Of a DNA stretch of 64,000 nucleotides, positions 42,727 to 51,819 are shown piece after piece. A model generated the notes under the pieces. It saw only the letters and a list, made by a program, of their open reading frames with translations, was not told the DNA's origin and ran no database searches. The DNA is from Thermithiobacillus tepidarius DSM 3134 (GTDB taxonomy: Bacteria > Pseudomonadota > Gammaproteobacteria > Acidithiobacillales > Thermithiobacillaceae). The position numbers and the translations under genes were made by a program. Location: assembly GCF_000423825.1 (NCBI RefSeq), contig NZ_AUIS01000006.1, positions 1 through 64,000 on the forward strand. The letters run 5' to 3'. The first letter of the stretch is position 1. The number at the start of each line of letters is the position of its first letter.

Positions 42727-44924
42727 GCGGCGGCGGCAAGGGCAGTCAGGAGTATACGGTCGGCTATTGGTACGGCCTCGGCGCCCACCTCGCCCTGTGT
42801 CACGGCCCGCTGGACGCCATCACCGAGATCCGCGTGGGCGAGCGCGTCGCCTGGTCGGGCAACGTCACCGGCAACACCACGATCACCATCGACAACCCCA
42901 ATCTCTTCGGCGGGGAGGAGCGCGAGGGTGGCGTGCAGGGGCCGGTGGACATCCTGATGGGCGGGCCGACCCAGGGACGGAACGCCTACCTGCAGGAGCG
43001 TCTCGGCACCGACGTTCCGGCCTTTCGCGGCGTGGTGTCGCTGATCCTGCGCCGGGTGTGGGTGGCGGCCATGAACCCCTACATCAAGCCCTGGTCGGTA
43101 CGTGCCAAGCGCGTGCCGAGGCAGTGGTACGCGGCCAAGGCCGAGATCTCCGGCGACGCCAACCCGGCCCACATCGTGCGCGAGTGTCTCACCAACGGCG
43201 AGTGGGGCATGGGTTACCCGACGAGCGACATCGACGACGCCAGCTTCACGGCGGCCGCCGACACGCTCCATGCCGAGGGTTTCGGGCTGTCGCTGCTGTG
43301 GAACAAGGAAGAGACCATCGAGGACTTCATCCTGTCGGTGCTCAGGCACGTGGACGGGCTGCTCTACGTCCATCCGCGCACCGGGCTCTTCACCCTCAAG
43401 CTCGCGCGCGCCGATTACACGCTCTCCAGCCTGCCGACCTTCGATCCGGGCAACATCCTGCGCATCGAGGAGTTCACGCGCCCCTCCTGGGGCGAGATCA
43501 CCAACCAGGTGACCGTCGTCTACCGCGACGGCGCCACGGACAAGGACGGCAGCGTCACGGTGCAGGACATCGCCGCCGTGCAGCTCAACGGCGGCGTGGT
43601 AGCAACCACGGTCAACTACCCCGGCATCAGCCGAGCGGAGCTGGCCAACCGGGTGGCCATGCGCGAGTTGAAGCAACTCTCCAGCAGCCTCGCCAAATGC
43701 ACCTTCGTCGCCAACCGCCAGGCCTCCGGCCTCAACATCGGCGACGTGGTGAAGCTCTCCTGGCCGCCCTACGGCATCGACCAGATGGTGATGCGCGTCG
43801 CGCGCATCGCCTACGGGGAGCTGGCGAACGGCGCGGTGCGGGTGGAGTGCGTGCAGGACATCTTCGGCCTGCCGCAGTCGGTCTACTCGGCGCCGCCCCC
43901 CTCGGGCTGGACGGAGCCGACCAGCCTGCCGGCACCGTGCCCCCACCAGACCCTGTTCGAGGTGCCGTACTGGTCGGTGGTCAAGGACTTCACCGGCGAG
44001 TCCCAGAGCCTGCTCGGCGACATCGACGATCTCGACGGCCTGGTGGCGGCCTGCGGTTCGCGCCCCTCGTCGGACGCCTTCGGCTTCAAGGCGCTGGCCC
44101 GCGTCAGCGGCAGTTTCACCGACAAGGGCTTCGGCATCTTCACGCCCACCGCGCTCCTCACCGCAACGCTGCCGCAGTCGGCCGCGCAGGTGAGTGTGGG
44201 GCTGACCTCCGGCATCGGCCTCGAGGAGGTGGACGCCTCCGGCCTGGCGGTGATCGACGGCGAATGGCTCAAGGTGGTGTCGCTCAACCTCGCGACCCAG
44301 ACCGTTACCCTGGAGCGTGGGATGCTCGATACGGTGCCGGCGAGCCACCCCGCAGGCAGCCGCATCTGGTTCGTCGACGGCTTCCGCCACTACCTCACGC
44401 CCGAGTACGTCGCCGGCGAGACGGTGCGCGTCAAGCTCCTCACCCGCACGGCACGCGGCACGCTGCCCGAGGCGGCGGCCACTGAAATGAGCCTGCCGCT
44501 CAACAAGCGCTTCATCCGTCCCTACTGCCCCGGCAACGCCCAGGTCAACGGCAAGCGCTACGCGACGGTGGTGGCCGGCGAGATCAACGTGAGCTGGGCC
44601 ACGCGCAACCGCCAGTCCCAGACCGCCTACCTCGTGCTACAGACCGAGGGGGCGATCACGCCGGAGGCGGGCCAGACCACCACCGTGCGCTTCTACAACG
44701 AGAACGGCTCGCTGCGCCGCACGGTGAGCGGCATCACCGGCAACGGTACCACTTGGCCGCTGGCGCAGGAGCTCGCCGACTCCGGCCTTGGGCGCGTCAA
44801 CGCGCACGTCAAGGTGGAGATCGAGGCGAGCCGCGACGGCCACGTGTCCTGGCAGAAACACGTCATCGAATTCGACCGTACCGGCTACGGTCTGCGTTAC
44901 GGCGACTACTACGGAGGTGCCTGA
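42723..44924 (+). CDS. Tail tip/host-attachment protein (phage-tail_3, J-like)
   Basis: 733 aa. MSGGGKGSQEYTVGYWYGLG, HGPLDAITEIRVGERVAWSG, GGPTQGRNAYLQERLG, and the hub region (ILRIEEFTRPSWGEITNQVTVVYRD, then GINVGDVVKLSWPP-like GLNIGDVVKLSWPPYGIDQM). A fibronectin-like C-terminal end follows (INVSWATRNRQSQTAYLV). The central tail hub that contacts host receptors. Confidence 0.8.
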   Translation: MSGGGKGSQEYTVGYWYGLGAHLALCHGPLDAITEIRVGERVAWSGNVTGNTTITIDNPNLFGGEEREGGVQGPVDILMGGPTQGRNAYLQERLGTDVPAFRGVVSLILRRVWVAAMNPYIKPWSVRAKRVPRQWYAAKAEISGDANPAHIVRECLTNGEWGMGYPTSDIDDASFTAAADTLHAEGFGLSLLWNKEETIEDFILSVLRHVDGLLYVHPRTGLFTLKLARADYTLSSLPTFDPGNILRIEEFTRPSWGEITNQVTVVYRDGATDKDGSVTVQDIAAVQLNGGVVATTVNYPGISRAELANRVAMRELKQLSSSLAKCTFVANRQASGLNIGDVVKLSWPPYGIDQMVMRVARIAYGELANGAVRVECVQDIFGLPQSVYSAPPPSGWTEPTSLPAPCPHQTLFEVPYWSVVKDFTGESQSLLGDIDDLDGLVAACGSRPSSDAFGFKALARVSGSFTDKGFGIFTPTALLTATLPQSAAQVSVGLTSGIGLEEVDASGLAVIDGEWLKVVSLNLATQTVTLERGMLDTVPASHPAGSRIWFVDGFRHYLTPEYVAGETVRVKLLTRTARGTLPEAAATEMSLPLNKRFIRPYCPGNAQVNGKRYATVVAGEINVSWATRNRQSQTAYLVLQTEGAITPEAGQTTTVRFYNENGSLRRTVSGITGNGTTWPLAQELADSGLGRVNAHVKVEIEASRDGHVSWQKHVIEFDRTGYGLRYGDYYGGA

Positions 44925-45274
44925 TGGCTTTGAATGACCCGAACCTCGGCCTCGCCTACGGCTGGGCCCAGGGCGAACACAACTGGAACGGCGGCATGGA
45001 CGCCAACCTGAAGCGCCTCGGCGCAGTGGTGGGGCTGTCGGTCAAGGACCGCTACCTCGCCACTCCACCCGCGACACCCGTGGACGGCGATCGCTACATC
45101 GTCCCGGCAGCGGCCACCGGTGCCTGGGCGGGTCGCACCGACCAGATCGCGGTGCGCATCGCGGGTGTCTGGGAGTACCACGTCCCCAAGATCGGCTGGA
45201 CCTGCTTCGTCGAGGACGAGGGCGTGCTCTCCGTCTACAGGGCGACCGGCTGGAGTCCCGGTATCGCCGTCTGA
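44924..45274 (+). CDS. DUF2793 family phage protein
   Basis: 116 aa. Contains the DUF2793 pattern VKDRYLATPPATPVDGDRYIVPAAATGAWAG and IGWTCFVEDEGVLSVYRATGW, a small carbohydrate-binding-like module in the last tail position. Followed by a terminator. Confidence 0.8.
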   Translation: MALNDPNLGLAYGWAQGEHNWNGGMDANLKRLGAVVGLSVKDRYLATPPATPVDGDRYIVPAAATGAWAGRTDQIAVRIAGVWEYHVPKIGWTCFVEDEGVLSVYRATGWSPGIAV

Positions 45275-45298
45275 TCGCTTCCCTTTCCTTCATCCACC

Positions 45299-45329
45299 GA
45301 ACCCGCCGCCCGGCGGGTTCTTCGTTTTC
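45299..45329 (+). terminator. Rho-independent terminator after the tail genes
   Basis: GAACCCGCC (45299-45307), GCCC loop, GGCGGGTTC (45312-45320), followed by TTCGTTTTC. Separates the structural operon from lysis genes. Confidence 0.7.
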
Positions 45330-45340
45330 GGAGACCAACG

Positions 45341-45631
45341 ATGAGCCCACCCACCCTGCAAGACGGCATGGTCGTCATGCCGCGCGATGAATTCGAGGAG
45401 CTGCTCGCACGCGCAGCCGAACGCGGCGCGAGGCGCGCCCTGGCCGACGTCGGCCTCGACGGCGAGGACGCCGCCCACGACATCCGCGAGCTGCGCGGCC
45501 TGCTCGAAGCCTTCAACGCCGCCAAGCACACCGCATGGCAGACCGTGGTCCGGCTCATCACCACCGGATTCCTCCTGGCCCTGGTCGCAGGCGCCGTCAT
45601 CAAGCTCAAGGTGTTCGGAGGTGGCCAATGA
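45341..45631 (+). CDS. Lysis-region small membrane protein (DUF6127-like)
   Basis: 96 aa. Soluble helical part (MVVMPRDEFEELLARAAERGARRALADVGL) followed by one membrane helix near the C-terminus (about 70-92, VVRLITTGFLLALVAGAVI). It resembles DUF6127 proteins that sit before holins. Overlaps the next gene by ATGA. Confidence 0.65.
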   Translation: MSPPTLQDGMVVMPRDEFEELLARAAERGARRALADVGLDGEDAAHDIRELRGLLEAFNAAKHTAWQTVVRLITTGFLLALVAGAVIKLKVFGGGQ

Positions 45632-46104
45632 TCGAGACCCTGCTCGGCGGCCTCCTCGGCGGGGCCTTCCGCCTGGCACCCGAGATCCTCAAGTGGCTCG
45701 ACCGCAAGGGCGAGCGCAGCCACGAGCTGGCGATGCAGGACAAGGCGCTGGAGTTCGAGAAGCTGCGCGGCGCCCAGCGCATGGCCGAGATCGGCGCCGC
45801 CGGCGAGGCCGCCTGGAACAGCGGTGCGGTCGAGGCCTTGCGCGAGGCCGTCGCCGCCCAGGGCCAGCGGTCCGGCGTCCGGTGGGCCGATGCGCTCTCC
45901 ACCAGCGTGCGGCCGGTCATCACTTACTGGTTCATGGCGCTGTACTGCGCGGCCAAGACCGCCGCCTTCGTCGGCGCCGTCGATGCGGGCGTCGATTGGA
46001 TGCCGGCCGTGCAGGCCGCCTGGACCGACGCTGACCAAGCCCTATGGGCCGGCGTCCTGAATTTCTGGTTCCTCGGCCGCGTGTTCGACCGGGCGCGACA
46101 GTGA
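45628..46104 (+). CDS. Holin-like protein (3TM family)
   Basis: 158 aa. Two hydrophobic helices in the C-terminal half (RPVITYWFMALYCAAKTAAFVGAV; ALWAGVLNFWFLGRVF) and an amphipathic N-terminal MIETLLGGLLGGAFRLAPEIL. The pattern WLDRKGERSHELAMQDKALEFEKLR is shared by holin_3TMs proteins preceding endolysins. Its stop overlaps the lysozyme GTG. Confidence 0.75.
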   Translation: MIETLLGGLLGGAFRLAPEILKWLDRKGERSHELAMQDKALEFEKLRGAQRMAEIGAAGEAAWNSGAVEALREAVAAQGQRSGVRWADALSTSVRPVITYWFMALYCAAKTAAFVGAVDAGVDWMPAVQAAWTDADQALWAGVLNFWFLGRVFDRARQ

Positions 46105-46613
46105 TTGAAGTACCAACGGCTGCGGTCGACCTGGCCAAGCGATTCGAGGGTTTCCACCGCGTGCCCAAAGCCGACCCGCAGCGCCGTGCGCATCCGTACA
46201 TCTGTCCCGCCGGCTACTGGACCATCGGCTACGGCCGGCTCTGCAAACCCGACCATCCGCCCATCAGCGAAGAAGAGGGCGAGACCTTCCTGCGCCAGGA
46301 CCTGCGCACCGCCCTCGTCGCCACACTGCGCCATTGCCCGGTGCTCGCCACCGAGCCCGAGGACCGGCTCGCGGCCATCGTGGATTTCACCTTCAACCTC
46401 GGCGGAGGGCGGCTGCAGACATCGACCCTGCGGCGGCGGGTCAACGAGCGGGACTGGGAGGCCGCCGCTCGCGAGCTGAGGCGGTGGGTGTATGGCGGAG
46501 GGAGAGTGTTGCCGGGATTGGTAGCGAGGCGGAGTGCCGAGACCACGCTTCTACTCTCGCCAAACCCAACGGCCTCCGACTCGAACCAGCCTAATCAAGA
46601 CAGTTCGGCATAA
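46101..46613 (+). CDS. Endolysin, glycoside hydrolase 24-type lysozyme
   Basis: 170 aa. Catalytic Glu16 in AKRFEGFH, then HPYICPAGYWTIGYG, the E-C/D-T triad region of lambdoid lysozymes, with VDFTFNLGGGRLQTSTLRRRVN in the C-terminal lobe. No signal peptide, so it depends on the holin. The final 20 residues (after RRSAETTLLLS) are beyond the usual end of the family and low-complexity. Confidence 0.88.
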   Translation: MIEVPTAAVDLAKRFEGFHRVPKADPQRRAHPYICPAGYWTIGYGRLCKPDHPPISEEEGETFLRQDLRTALVATLRHCPVLATEPEDRLAAIVDFTFNLGGGRLQTSTLRRRVNERDWEAAARELRRWVYGGGRVLPGLVARRSAETTLLLSPNPTASDSNQPNQDSSA

Positions 46614-46683
46614 AACAGGTTTTATTCCCATTGAAGCTATGGCAGAATCGCCGATCATGGGTGTCTATGCCGTGGGAACCGCC

Positions 46684-46884
46684 ATGTCCGACCGATGGTT
46701 GTCCGTCGAGGAAATCGCCGAATACCTCGGGGTAAGCAGAGACACGGTCTATGCGTGGATCGGCAAAAAGGACATGCCGGCCCACAAGGTAGGGAGGTTC
46801 TGGAAGTTCAAGGCCGATGAAGTCGACCAATGGGTGCGATCCGGCAAGGCGTCGGAAGAATCCGACGATGCGCCAAGCCGATGA
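46684..46884 (+). CDS. Excisionase-family HTH protein heading the m5C methylase operon
   Basis: 66 aa from ATG 46684; ATG 46639 is also in frame. SVEEIAEYLGVSRDTVYAWI, then KKDMPAHKVGRFWKFKADEVDQWVRSG: MerR-like helix-turn-helix with wing. This type is often found beside restriction and BREX/DISARM-like genes and probably regulates the operon. Base composition from here to about 56.8 kb is less GC-rich than in the phage genes. Confidence 0.75.
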   Translation: MSDRWLSVEEIAEYLGVSRDTVYAWIGKKDMPAHKVGRFWKFKADEVDQWVRSGKASEESDDAPSR

Positions 46885-46939
46885 TGAGGAGGAGCATCAC
46901 TGTGCGAGCCTTGTTCTGGCTGACCAGGGGAGATCATGA

Positions 46940-48028
46940 ATGACGACCTTGGCCTGCATTGATTTGTTTTGCGGTGCGGGTGGGCTCACTCACGGCCTGA
47001 CTTCAGAAGGTATTCCTGTGGTCGCCGGCATCGATGTCGATCCTGCGTGCCGTCATCCATTCGAAACCAACAACGGCTCACGATTCATCGAAGAAGACGT
47101 TTCTCGATCGAAACCTGCGAAACTACGCGCTCTTTTCGGCGACGCGGACATCCGCATCCTCGCCGGGTGCGCGCCTTGTCAACCGTTCTCCACTTATGCA
47201 CAACGCTACGACACCGTGGGCAGCCCACGCTGGGCGTTGTTGTATGAGTTCGCACGATTGGTCAAAGGTGTGCGCCCGGATATCGTCACCATGGAGAACG
47301 TACCGACAGTAGAGAAACACGAGGTGTACGGTGATTTCGTCGCCGCTTTGGAAAAACTCGGCTACAAGGTTTGGCACGATGTCGTGGACTGCTCTGGCTA
47401 CGGCTTGCCTCAACGTCGACGTCGAATGGTGCTACTCGCGTCGCGACTCGGCCGAATCGAACTCATCGAATCCACTCACAATCGCCCAATGACCGTGCAT
47501 GAAGCGATTGGCAAGCTCCCAGCAATCGCCGCCGGCGACTCTCTGTCGCGCGATCCGCTGCATGCGGCTTCCAGGCTGTCGAAACTCAACCTCGAGCGGA
47601 TCCGAGCATCGCGCCCTGGTGGAACATGGCGAGACTGGCCCAAACGTCTGATTGCGGAGTGCCACCAGCGTGATACGGGTCGCACCTATCCCGGTGTCTA
47701 CGGCCGCATGGTCTGGGACGAGCCTGCCCCTACACTCACCACGCAGTATTACGGCTTCGGCAATGGTCGCTTTGGTCACCCCGAGCAGGACCGCGCGATC
47801 TCACTGCGTGAAGGTGCCATCTTGCAGGGCTTTCCGGAGGATTACTCCTTCGTCCCGGACGGTGCGCCGATCCAGTTCAAGGCCTTGGGGCGCATGATCG
47901 GCAATGCCGTACCGGTGACACTTGGAAAGGTCATCGGTCGTAGCATCCTCCAGCATCTCGCCATTCAACCATCGATGACGGGCACAAAGGGGAAACGTGG
48001 TGTCGCGCGCAACCCCCTCGTCGCCTGA
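46940..48028 (+). CDS. DNA (cytosine-5-)-methyltransferase
   Basis: 362 aa. Motif I IDLFCGAGGLTHGL, motif IV APCQPFST with catalytic Cys80, motif VI ENVP (119-122), motif VIII QRRRRMVLLAS, and motifs IX-X (PTLTTQYYGFGNG; GRMIGNAVP). A complete m5C enzyme. Its stop lies inside the Vsr-like gene. It is the likely self-mark for the downstream system, in the position of DrmMII of class 2 DISARM, or for a Vsr-linked R-M unit. Confidence 0.92.
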   Translation: MTTLACIDLFCGAGGLTHGLTSEGIPVVAGIDVDPACRHPFETNNGSRFIEEDVSRSKPAKLRALFGDADIRILAGCAPCQPFSTYAQRYDTVGSPRWALLYEFARLVKGVRPDIVTMENVPTVEKHEVYGDFVAALEKLGYKVWHDVVDCSGYGLPQRRRRMVLLASRLGRIELIESTHNRPMTVHEAIGKLPAIAAGDSLSRDPLHAASRLSKLNLERIRASRPGGTWRDWPKRLIAECHQRDTGRTYPGVYGRMVWDEPAPTLTTQYYGFGNGRFGHPEQDRAISLREGAILQGFPEDYSFVPDGAPIQFKALGRMIGNAVPVTLGKVIGRSILQHLAIQPSMTGTKGKRGVARNPLVA

Positions 48029-48491
48029 GGCAAGTCGTCGTATGGCGCGTGTGCGCCAGCGCGGCACCGACATCGAGATAGAACTTCGCAAGGCCCTGTA
48101 CGCATTGGGTCTACGATATCGCCTGCAAGTACCACTACTTTCGAAACCGCGGCGGGTCGCGGATATTGCTTTCCTGGGTCCGCGCGTCGCAGTGTTCGTC
48201 GATGGGTGCTTCTGGCACGGCTGCCCTCTACACGCCACTTGGCCCAAGGAAAACGCCGAATTCTGGCGAGCGAAGATCGAAGCCAATCGCGCCCGTGATG
48301 CCGACACCGATCGACGCCTTAGTGAGCTCGGGTGGGAAGTGGTGAGGATTTGGGCGCATGAATCACCCGCCGACGCAGCGCGTCATGTTTCCAAGATCGT
48401 CGAGACGCGCAAGCACACGAGGCAGCCGGGGATCACCACCGATCGGGGGCTCCGTCGGCCGCCACGGAAACCGGACCAATCGAGCCAATGA
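47997..48491 (+). CDS. vsr: Very short patch repair (Vsr)-like endonuclease
   Basis: 164 aa, GTG 47997, overlapping the methylase by 32 bases. SPEASRRMARVRQRGTDIEIELRKALYALGLRYR is the Vsr start, and VADIAFLGPRVAVFVDGCFWHGCP has the catalytic Asp56, Asp69 and the FWHGC intercalating loop. Vsr nicks T:G mismatches made by deamination of m5C, so it matches the methylase. The overlong C-terminal tail after RKHT is basic and may be DNA-binding. Confidence 0.85.
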   Translation: MVSRATPSSPEASRRMARVRQRGTDIEIELRKALYALGLRYRLQVPLLSKPRRVADIAFLGPRVAVFVDGCFWHGCPLHATWPKENAEFWRAKIEANRARDADTDRRLSELGWEVVRIWAHESPADAARHVSKIVETRKHTRQPGITTDRGLRRPPRKPDQSSQ

Positions 48492-50089
48492 CGACCTTCT
48501 ACCCCCGTGAAGCATCACCGAGCAGCCCGCGATCGGAGACCAAGGTGCGCGAGCGCTTGTCCACCGCTGATGATCTCGTTGTTTTCCATTCGGTTGCCTG
48601 GCAATCACGTCGTGGGGGCAAGCAGGGCGACGGCGAAGCCGATTTCGTCGTGCTGGCTCCCGACCTCGGCATCCTCGTTTTGGAGGTGAAGGGCGGCGGG
48701 ATCGAAGCCATTGACGGCACTTGGTTTTCGACTGGGGGCGACGGAATCCGCCGTTCCATCAAAAACCCGTTCGATCAGGCGAAAGACTCCAAATATGCGT
48801 TGCTCAACTTCTTCAAGGCGGTCGATCCCACCCTGACACGGTATCCGATCGTGCATGCCGTCGTGTTCCCGGACATAGAAGTCACTCAGCTTCTCGGGCT
48901 CAATGCACCCAGAGAAATCGTCGTCGACCGTGTCGATCTGGCTCGGCCAATGGAGGCGATAGAACGGATATTCCGCCATTGGGGACAGAATCGAGCCTTG
49001 TCCAAGAGTGACGTCCAGCGGATCGTTGACCATTTGGCACCTACCATTCGAGTAAGACGCCTCCTGCGAGACGACGTTGGAGACGCCGGGCAAGCATTGC
49101 TCGATTTGACGAGCGAACAGATGGTGGTGCTGCAAGCGATCAGACGCGTCAAGCGCGCCATGATCCTCGGGGGCGCCGGGACGGGGAAGACGGTGCTGGC
49201 CGTAGAGAAGTCGCGTCAGCTCGCTTCATCTGGTTTTCGCGTACTGCTGCTCTGCTACAACGCGCCACTGAGACAGCATCTCGCGTCGACACTGCATGGC
49301 TCATCGGTCGACGTCGAGACCTTTCACAGCCTCGTACTTCGTGAGGCACGACGCGCCAAATCGAAGACCCCGTTCGACCCGACGAGCGAGTGGTACGAAA
49401 TCGAAGCCCCTCGCATTCTGGGCGAGGCTGCCGCTCGCAACGGCACGCAGTACGATGCAGTACTGGTCGATGAGGCTCAGGATTTCGCCATGGAATGGCT
49501 TTCGGTGACACAATCTATCGTTGCCGACGATGGTCTTCTATACCTATTCGCCGACTCTCACCAAGATTTGTATCGACGAGGATGGTCGATACCCGAAGGA
49601 CTGGTCGAACTCGAGTTGACCGTGAATTGCCGGAACACGGGTCCGATAGCTCGAAGGGTGGCCAGCATTTTCGACGATCGCCTCGACGGCAAGTTTGTCG
49701 ATGGACCGGAGCCGAGGTTCGTGGAGGTGGACCGTCGAGAGCAGCTCACACCCTACGTCGTCGGCCTGGTCGAGAGCATAGTCCTCGAAGACAAGATCGA
49801 GCCGACCCAGCTGATCGTCCTGACGGATTCCACATCGGTGGTCTCCGAACTGCGATCGACCGGCGTGGCTGGGCATCTATTCACCACACTGGACGGTCAT
49901 GGTATTCCCGTCGAAACCGTTTACCGTTTCAAGGGGCTCGAACGTGACGTGGTCGTCCTTGCTTTATCGGATGCCGCGACGATCGAAGACCTTCGCGCCG
50001 TTGCTTATGTCGGGTTGAGTCGGGCGAAGGTGGGTCTCTATGTCGTTGCCAGCCGAAAGATCAAAGACGCCATTGTCTGGGGCCCATGA
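48488..50089 (+). CDS. NERD-domain UvrD/Rep-like helicase
   Basis: 533 aa. The N-terminal NERD domain (nuclease-related) has GEADFVVLAPDLGILVLEVKGG with Asp52, Glu66, Lys68. Superfamily 1 helicase motifs follow: Walker A LGGAGTGKTVLA (about 228-238), VDEAQDF (motif II), LTVNCRNTGPIA (motif IV region) and VGLSRAKVGLYVVAS (motif VI). A nuclease-helicase effector is plausible. The stop is 8 bases from the DrmB-like stop of the converging operon. Confidence 0.85.
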   Translation: MTTFYPREASPSSPRSETKVRERLSTADDLVVFHSVAWQSRRGGKQGDGEADFVVLAPDLGILVLEVKGGGIEAIDGTWFSTGGDGIRRSIKNPFDQAKDSKYALLNFFKAVDPTLTRYPIVHAVVFPDIEVTQLLGLNAPREIVVDRVDLARPMEAIERIFRHWGQNRALSKSDVQRIVDHLAPTIRVRRLLRDDVGDAGQALLDLTSEQMVVLQAIRRVKRAMILGGAGTGKTVLAVEKSRQLASSGFRVLLLCYNAPLRQHLASTLHGSSVDVETFHSLVLREARRAKSKTPFDPTSEWYEIEAPRILGEAAARNGTQYDAVLVDEAQDFAMEWLSVTQSIVADDGLLYLFADSHQDLYRRGWSIPEGLVELELTVNCRNTGPIARRVASIFDDRLDGKFVDGPEPRFVEVDRREQLTPYVVGLVESIVLEDKIEPTQLIVLTDSTSVVSELRSTGVAGHLFTTLDGHGIPVETVYRFKGLERDVVVLALSDAATIEDLRAVAYVGLSRAKVGLYVVASRKIKDAIVWGP

Positions 50090-50097
50090 ACCGAGAC

Positions 50098-51807
50098 TCA
50101 TGGGCTTCGCAGATACCCATGTTGTCCGAAGAGCGTCAGACGGCTCAAATACCGATTGAAATAGCGGCAGGATGGCTCTCCGACATGAAGGCAAGCCATG
50201 CAAGCCGCCCCGGCGTCGGAGCAACCCGGATCCAGTGCGCAACGATGCTCGTCATACACGATGGCGTCGAACAGACGGTGCAGTTCGGTCTCGAACACGG
50301 CTTGGAGTCCTCCCAACACGAAGTCGCCCCGCGCGGCAGCGTAGATGAAGAACCCCAGATGCAGGGGAACCAGCAGCTCTGAAAGGGCATTTCTGTCGAT
50401 GCCGGCGTGAACGGCGGATATCCTCAGGAAACGATGCGCATAGGAATGGACCAACTCGAGTAGTGCAGCGCCGACGGACCCGTCCTTCTCGTCCGTCGAC
50501 GAAGGCAGGCGTGCCGCCTCCAATATGGCTGATCGAGCCGTTCGTTCGTCGTGCCACTCGGCGAGTGGATGACCTGCATCGACCAACCATTTCGCGACCC
50601 TCATCGGATCCAACCTGACGAAAAGGGCCTCCGTCTCGGCGATGTCCGCGTACACCTTGTAACCTTGTCCATGGCGCCCCTTGTATGGGACGAGCCGCCC
50701 CTTGCCAGGCTCGTGGTCACCTCGCGTATAGCCGAAGTGCCCCGTGAGCACGGGGAAACGCTCGATCAGGTCGACTGCGCACAGCCCGGCCGAACGCAGC
50801 GCGTGCGCATATCGCACGCGGTAGAGTAGACCGAGCTCGCTGGAAGGATCGGTCGCCGCCACCAAATCGTCGATTCTGGTCCTGGACTCCATTGTCGCTA
50901 GGGCGATGGTCACTGCTTGGGCCTCTGCATCCTCTCGTTGACCCGATGGCAGCACGATGTCTTCACTCTGCAGTGCTCCAGATGCCGTCCCGGCGATGTC
51001 GAGCATCTTGTCGATGATCTCCGGGGGCAGCCCCTGCGCCTCCAGTTGCCGCCTCAGGGTTTCACGACTGGCTGGGACTTCTTCGACCGTCTTGGTCTTC
51101 ATGCCATCCACGACCCAGCTCAACGCCTTGGGTGGTCCACCCGCTTCGGCGATCGCCCGTATGCGCTCCCGCGAAGGCGGATTGACGATCACGACGTTGC
51201 GGGGCGTGTAGACAGAAGACGCACGATGTGGCTGAAAGGCGAGATTGCCCTGACCACAATCGCACGGGACGTGTCCGAACCCTTTCCGGAGTTCTCGATC
51301 GCATACCGGACACTCGAATCGGATTTCGGTCGCGGAGGAAGTTCCAGGAAACACGATGCGCACCTGCCTGTGCTCGGGACACTTGGGGATCCACGGTGCT
51401 CGGAGTGTTCCACACTTGTCGTGATAGCCCACGAAGAACAGCTGCCCCTTCTGACCTTTTGCCCCGCAAGGACACGTCGCATCCGGCGTATCGTGTACCC
51501 TCTTGCAGGACTTGCATATCCACGATTTCGGAAACGGCTCCACTTCGACGCCGTTGTTCTCGTCGAGCGTCAACACTGTGATGGGTGCGCCCGCGTGCAA
51601 ATGGGCGACGAAACCGGCGTCCATTCCCACTGCACTCCACGGCGTCGCCTGCCGGATGATTTCCCGCCGAAGCGATGCCGAATCGATCTCGCCGCGAACC
51701 TTGGGATGCCGCCAGTCCTTGACTTTCCACACTCCGCCGCGCAGGTCGACGGTCTGTTCCGGAAGGAATCCGAAGAGGATCTGGGAAGCGCTTCTCGATT
51801 CTTTCAC
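50098..51807 (-). CDS. drmB: DrmB-like DUF1998 protein
   Basis: 569 aa. The N-terminal part has zinc pairs (WICKSCKRVHD, ATCPCG; FECPVCDRE, VPCDCGQG). The C-terminus carries the DUF1998 signature HRCALDPGCSDAGAACMACL then SCRYFNRYLSR (about 520-556). In DISARM, DrmB forms a complex with DrmA and loads it at 5' DNA overhangs. The gene follows the DrmA-like helicase after 12 bases and has no DrmC next to it. Somewhat shorter than typical DrmB. Confidence 0.75.
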   Translation of the reverse strand: MKESRSASQILFGFLPEQTVDLRGGVWKVKDWRHPKVRGEIDSASLRREIIRQATPWSAVGMDAGFVAHLHAGAPITVLTLDENNGVEVEPFPKSWICKSCKRVHDTPDATCPCGAKGQKGQLFFVGYHDKCGTLRAPWIPKCPEHRQVRIVFPGTSSATEIRFECPVCDRELRKGFGHVPCDCGQGNLAFQPHRASSVYTPRNVVIVNPPSRERIRAIAEAGGPPKALSWVVDGMKTKTVEEVPASRETLRRQLEAQGLPPEIIDKMLDIAGTASGALQSEDIVLPSGQREDAEAQAVTIALATMESRTRIDDLVAATDPSSELGLLYRVRYAHALRSAGLCAVDLIERFPVLTGHFGYTRGDHEPGKGRLVPYKGRHGQGYKVYADIAETEALFVRLDPMRVAKWLVDAGHPLAEWHDERTARSAILEAARLPSSTDEKDGSVGAALLELVHSYAHRFLRISAVHAGIDRNALSELLVPLHLGFFIYAAARGDFVLGGLQAVFETELHRLFDAIVYDEHRCALDPGCSDAGAACMACLHVGEPSCRYFNRYLSRLTLFGQHGYLRSP

Positions 51808-51819
51808 TTTTCTCCTCCT